Source: Monosporascus cannonballus
Lineage: Eukaryota; Ascomycota; Sordariomycetes; Xylariales
Direction of reading: 5' to 3'
Assembly (NCBI GenBank): GCA_004154925.1
Contig: QJNS01000570.1
Coordinates: 1 to 10,182 of the forward strand
DNA length: 10,182 nucleotides
The notes beneath the pieces were generated by a model. The model was not told the DNA's origin. It saw nothing but the letters and a program-made list of their open reading frames with translations, and did not search any database. Shown piece by piece: positions 7,049-10,182 of the stretch; the first letter of the stretch is position 1; each line of letters opens with the position of its first letter. The position numbers and the translations under genes were made by a program.

Positions 7049-7735
7049 CGGGCATACGGCACCTTCGACCTACAAGACGATCCCCCCTCTGCTCCCCCCT
7101 TCATGCCCACCAACCGCCAACCGTACGAGAGCGCCCTCAGACGTGCAGTCACCCCACTGCCGGCCGAGCTACCAACGGTAACCTCAGGTAAGCTTAAGAC
7201 CTGGATAGCGAGGGAACACATGATAAACGGCAGATGGGGGCCTTCCAAGTACAAACGCTTCACCATACTAAGGTAACCCTCTGTGTTTCTTCTTAATCTA
7301 AGCGATGACGGACTGGGAGTTCGTAGCCTCGCTGTTCCGTGTTAATGGACCGGGCTCAATTCACTCGGACTTCTGTTGTGAGTCCGGGACTGCGCGGACA
7401 GTCAGAAGGAGCAAAGGTATGAGACCCCGACATTACTCGCTGAAGCATTTGACACTAAAAAGGCAATTTTATCTGGTTGACTCGAAAAAGTTTTCAGCTA
7501 AAATAATGACGGCAATGATGCTTTTAAGAATATATGAAAATAAAGCTGAAGCTGTAAAGATCAATACGAGAAATATGTTAGGGCTGCACGCCGCACCGCT
7601 GCGCCAAAGGCAAAAGACTGGCAATAAATCCGAATTATGGCAATCAACTAAGTGCTTACAGCTATATATGTACTGGAAGCTGTCAGACATAGGGGTGTTA
7701 ATTATGTTGTTGAAAGGTGTGCTGTGAAATAGTGA
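7049..7735 (+). pseudogene. Possible decayed coding region with many stops
   Basis: One plus-strand frame looks protein-like along ~690 bases yet carries repeated TAA/TGA codons. Its first 75 codons are open (patches YGTFDLQDDPPSAPPFMPTN and KTWIAREHMINGRWGPSKY), with a stop at 7274-7276. The same frame later gives RYETPTLLAEAFDTKKAILS, then YEKYVRAARRTAAPKAKDW, then VLEAVRHRGVNYVVERC, interrupted by about a dozen stops, and ends at 7733-7735. Many stops could derive from CAA, CGA or TGG by C-to-T or G-to-A change, as in RIP. I do not recognise a family; a transposon-derived gene is one option. An overlapping open frame (7305-7727) exists in a different frame and has a less natural composition. 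Chance is not excluded. Confidence 0.3.
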
Positions 7736-7759
7736 CCAATTGCGGAACTCAACAGTCTA

Positions 7760-7946
7760 TGTCAAGGTCACAGTCAAAATGGTGTCTAGTGGTCTCTAAT
7801 CACACTCTATGGGACACCCCCCCGGAGAGCCACCTACTGGCTCCGCCAGAGGCTATATAAACGGATTGATCAGACTAGATGGCTTGAAAAGATGCTTCCC
7901 CCTTAGAGCCAGAGCAGTCAATATAGCCTTAATTTCTAGTGTGACA
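7760..7946 (+). mobile_element. Second small solo LTR (187 bp, copia-like)
   Basis: The element starts TGTCAAGG (7760) and ends GTGTGACA (7946), with 5-bp inverted ends TGTCA/TGACA. The flanks are GTCTA (7755-7759) and GTCAA (7947-7951), a 4-of-5 match expected for an aged target-site duplication. It contains a hairpin CTGGC-TCC-GCCAG (7837-7849) four bases upstream of TATATAA (7854-7860), the same arrangement as in the LTR at 3328-3533. No internal element sequence or polypurine tract is visible next to it. The imperfect duplication makes the boundaries less certain than for the first small LTR. Confidence 0.65.
7837..7860 (+). promoter_or_regulatory. Hairpin plus TATA box in LTR
   Basis: A perfect 5-bp stem with loop TCC (7837-7849), then AGGC, then TATATAA (7854-7860), and further on CAGACTAGA. 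This is the probable core promoter of the LTR; compare CAAACTAGA after the TATA of the other small LTR. Confidence 0.5.
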
Positions 7947-8053
7947 GTCAAGTAAGCTCAAGGCGTCTCATCATGATGCCGCCTCAGCATTTTCCAACCA
8001 CCAATCATGTGTGTGCCGTCCCAGGTACATGCGTCGAACCCGTATCCTAATAT
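7947..8053. other. 3' flank of the aldehyde dehydrogenase gene
   Basis: About 107 bases separate the solo LTR from the aldehyde dehydrogenase stop codon, so the LTR sits within or just beyond the gene's likely 3' untranslated region. No clear poly(A) signal can be picked on the minus strand. Confidence 0.4.
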
Positions 8054-9693
8054 CTAACCAGAGTGCTTGACCCAGTAGGCCTGAGGGTTGCACCATCCCT
8101 GCAGCCCGAGCTCACCCCAGTCCATGCCAAGACCACTTTGTTTATGACCACCAAAGGGCACGTTAGGGGCAAGCTCGAAGTGAGTGTTGACCCAGATGCT
8201 CCCGGCTTCGAGCTGCTCCGCCATACGCTGGGCACGTGAGACATCCTTGCTCCAGACCGAGGCACCAAGGCCCAGTTTCGTTGCGTTTGCGCGCTTGATG
8301 ACGTCCTCTTCATCCGTCCACCTGAGAACGGGAACAATGGGGCCGAAGGGTTCGTCAACTACAATACTTGAGTCTTCGGGAGGGTTGTCGATAATGGTGG
8401 GGGGCATATAAAAGCCCTTACCCTCCGTTGGTAGAGGCTCTCCCCCTAAGGCCGTCTTCCAGCCCTCCTTACCAATCTGGGAGTAGAACCTTTGGAGCTT
8501 GCCGTACTGCATACTATTTTGGATAGGGCCGAAGAAGGCTTCAGGGTCGGTGTGGTCACCAGTCTTGAATTGCTTGGTAACAGCGACCATAGCAGCGAGG
8601 AACTCATCGTAGATACTTTCGTGCACGTAGATCCGCTTGATGGTCATGCAGATCTGCCCACAGTGGACAAAGGTAAGAAATGTAACCTGTTTCACAATTC
8701 TCAGCGTTCACACTTGCGAGGAGGCTGGGACGGCTAAATCTCATACCTTAGCGACCACTGCGTCAATATCGACATCATTGCATATTATCGCTGCGTCATT
8801 ACCGCCGAGCTCAAGCGTCACACGCTTTAAAGTACTGGCACATGCCGCCATAACCTGCTTGCCGGTCGCGATAGAACCAGTAAAGCTAATTTTTGCAACA
8901 TCAGGGTGGGCCGTGAGTAGGGGGCCGAGGCTCTCGTCTCCGCTAAGGGCTTGAAAGACACCTGGCGGGAAGATCTTGGTACCCAACTCAGCCAGCTTTA
9001 ATGCCGAGTAAGGGGAGTATGGCGATGGTTTCCAAATGAAAGTATTACCAGCAAGAAGCGCAGGGAACAGCTTGCCAACCCCTAGAGTGAGGGGAAAGTT
9101 CCACGGCACAATACCAACACCAACGCCGAGAGGGACATGGCGCAAAATAGCAGTTCTCTAAGGGAATGATTAGCACAGGAGAATACGATAGAGTGAGCAG
9201 AGGGAAGAGCCAGAGAAGACACGTACGTCGGCGTCATCTATAACCTTCTCCTCCTTTAGTCGTAGCTTGGGGGTCTCGCGGGCGAGGCCCATAACAAGAA
9301 AAAGCTCAAAGCTTCCTGCCTGCGGTGGCTTCCCCACCTCCTGACCGAGGAGTTTGATCAATTCCTCCTTGTTGGCCTCAATAGCGTCGGCAAACTTATT
9401 GAGATAGTCGGCGCGCTCATCCTGTGAAAGCTTACTCCAGCGAGGAAACGCTGCCTTTGCTGCGCTCACAGCACGATCTACATCTTCCTGGGTCGATACG
9501 GGGACATCCCACAGAGGCTCTTCTGTACTCGGGCATATGGTGTGGCGCGTCGTGGCCGTGTTGGTCAACTCATTGTTGATGACATTGCGGAAAGTCTACG
9601 TAGAACAAGAGTGAGAAGATTGTAGAATACCCGCGAACCTTGTTTGATGCCTCTCACAGTGAAGGGAATCTTGTAGTCCGGTACAGCAGACAT
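8054..9693 (-). CDS. NAD(P)-dependent aldehyde dehydrogenase, four exons, ~482 aa
   Basis: It oxidises an aldehyde to the acid with NAD(P)+; the substrate is not deducible. Exons on the minus strand: 9693-9658, 9595-9227, 9157-8747, 8686-8054. Introns of 62, 69 and 60 nt have donors GTGAGA, GTACGT, GTATGA and acceptors TAG, TAG, CAG; all are phase 0. Family motifs in order: WSKLSQDERADYLNKFADAI, VGVGIVPWNFPL (the Asn stabilises the intermediate), GNTFIWKPSPYSPYSALKLA, KISFTGSIATGKQVM, LELGGNDAAII (general-base Glu at 8810-8812), GQICMTIKR (catalytic Cys at 8648-8650), EPFGPIVPVLRW and PFGGHKQSGLG. Length is normal for the family. The sequence resembles the bacterial AldA-like branch with LGGNDAA. 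No transit peptide is seen, so it is probably cytosolic. The residues before the active site (FVHC) differ from the usual (V/I)NS. Exon 1 is the least certain part: a second reading extends it with VRGIKQ, but then the frame is lost. Confidence 0.88.
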
Positions 9694-10087
9694 GGTGGAT
9701 CGGAGTAGTACGACGAGGCGGTAAAATTGCGTCGATGATGAGGGTAGTAAGTTCTGAGGCTAGATCGACAGTACAACAATACCTACTGCTCAGAAGGTGA
9801 GGGGAATGTAAACCATGCCACGGGAGAGGAGAGGGCGGATGAGAAGTTATATGATGTGCAATAATAATGACCCCACAAATAATACAATATAGCGTGTGCG
9901 ATAGACATGTACATGGATTGTGAGTTATCAATGGCTGAGCCGCGGTTAGCCCATCTTATTTCTCTGACCGTTTTAACCGGTTCATTAGGCTTCTTTGAGA
10001 CTAGGTAGTCGGTTACAGTTATGGTACGTATCCAAGAAGACGCTAGCAGGAACCTGGCGATTGGGTGGTTCGTGCGGTAGATAGGTG
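9694..10087 (-). promoter_or_regulatory. 5' flank of the aldehyde dehydrogenase gene
   Basis: This is the intergenic stretch upstream of the minus-strand ATG at 9693-9691. It contains a purine-rich run on the plus strand (about 9796-9845), which is C/T-rich on the coding strand as usual for fungal promoters, and a palindrome AACCGGTT (about 9974-9981). No certain TATA element was identified. A minus-strand open frame 9931-9596 here has no protein-like character and overlaps exon 1 and intron 1. Confidence 0.35.
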
Positions 10088-10182
10088 TTATGGCCTGGTC
10101 ACCCGTAAGAGCTCCAGTATATATGCAGCTGTAAGCACCAGGATGATTGCCACAATTGCGATCATTCCACCGATCTTTTGCC
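10088..10182 (-). CDS. Possible 3' end of a membrane-protein gene, truncated by window edge
   Basis: A minus-strand frame enters from the right edge (first complete codon CAA at 10180-10178) and ends with TAA at 10090-10088. Its 30 codons encode one strongly hydrophobic segment (GGMIAIVAIILVLTAAYIL) followed by a short basic tail ending RVTRP. That is what the C-terminal transmembrane helix of an integral or tail-anchored protein looks like. The family cannot be named from this length. A second minus-strand frame is also open through this stretch but looks less protein-like. Confidence 0.3.
   Translation of the reverse strand, partial: QKIGGMIAIVAIILVLTAAYILELLRVTRP

Noticed and set aside
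7305..7727. Plus-strand ORF of 140 codons
   Set aside because: No recognisable motifs, basic M/L/K-rich composition, and another frame of the same stretch looks more protein-like despite stops.
9596..9931. Minus-strand ORF of 111 codons upstream of the dehydrogenase
   Set aside because: It overlaps exon 1 and intron 1 of the dehydrogenase in another frame and its composition (H, S, C, T rich) is not protein-like.
9785..10181. Long open minus-strand frame of about 132 codons from the right edge
   Set aside because: No early Met, no domain-like pattern, and the competing frame with a clear membrane helix and stop at 10088 is better; chance openness at this length is not rare in 10 kb.
1..10182. 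CRISPR array, rRNA or prokaryotic operon features
   Set aside because: No regularly spaced direct repeats, no rRNA-like sequence, and the introns and signal-peptide hydrolase show eukaryotic fungal DNA.

Overview
The window looks like nuclear DNA of a filamentous ascomycete, most likely Eurotiales-like (Aspergillus/Penicillium/Talaromyces relatives). The basis is short GT-AG introns of 60-69 nt (one with a clear GCTAAC branch site), a secreted GH12 xyloglucanase, a fungal aldehyde dehydrogenase, LTR-retrotransposon remnants, and an AT-rich block of the kind repeat-induced C-to-T mutation leaves. This assignment is inference; no marker gene fixes the species.

Layout, left to right. 259-908 is a probable solo LTR on the minus strand, AT-rich inside, with a striking 3+3 unit hairpin near one end. 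999-2786 is a broken plus-strand gene for a SMI1/KNR4 (SUKH) domain protein, carrying two frameshifts and one in-frame stop. 3328-3533 is a clean solo LTR with inverted ends TGTCAG/CTGACA and a perfect 5-bp target duplication GTGTG. 4005-4814 holds an unrecognised minus-strand ORF. 5119-6413 is a GH12 xyloglucan endoglucanase gene, split by a 472-bp TA-flanked miniature transposon (5189-5660) just after the signal peptide and also holding one normal 62-nt intron. 7049-7735 is a coding-like but stop-riddled plus-strand stretch. 7760-7946 is a second small solo LTR. 8054-9693 is a minus-strand four-exon aldehyde dehydrogenase that looks intact. The last ~95 bases may hold the 3' end of a membrane-protein gene entering from the right.

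The only gene that looks fully functional is the aldehyde dehydrogenase. The genes do not form an obvious pathway or cluster. The theme is an accessory, transposon-rich region: at least four mobile-element insertions in 10 kb, one directly inactivating a plant-cell-wall-degrading enzyme, next to a decayed SUKH gene. All homology statements come from recognising motifs by eye; no database search was run.
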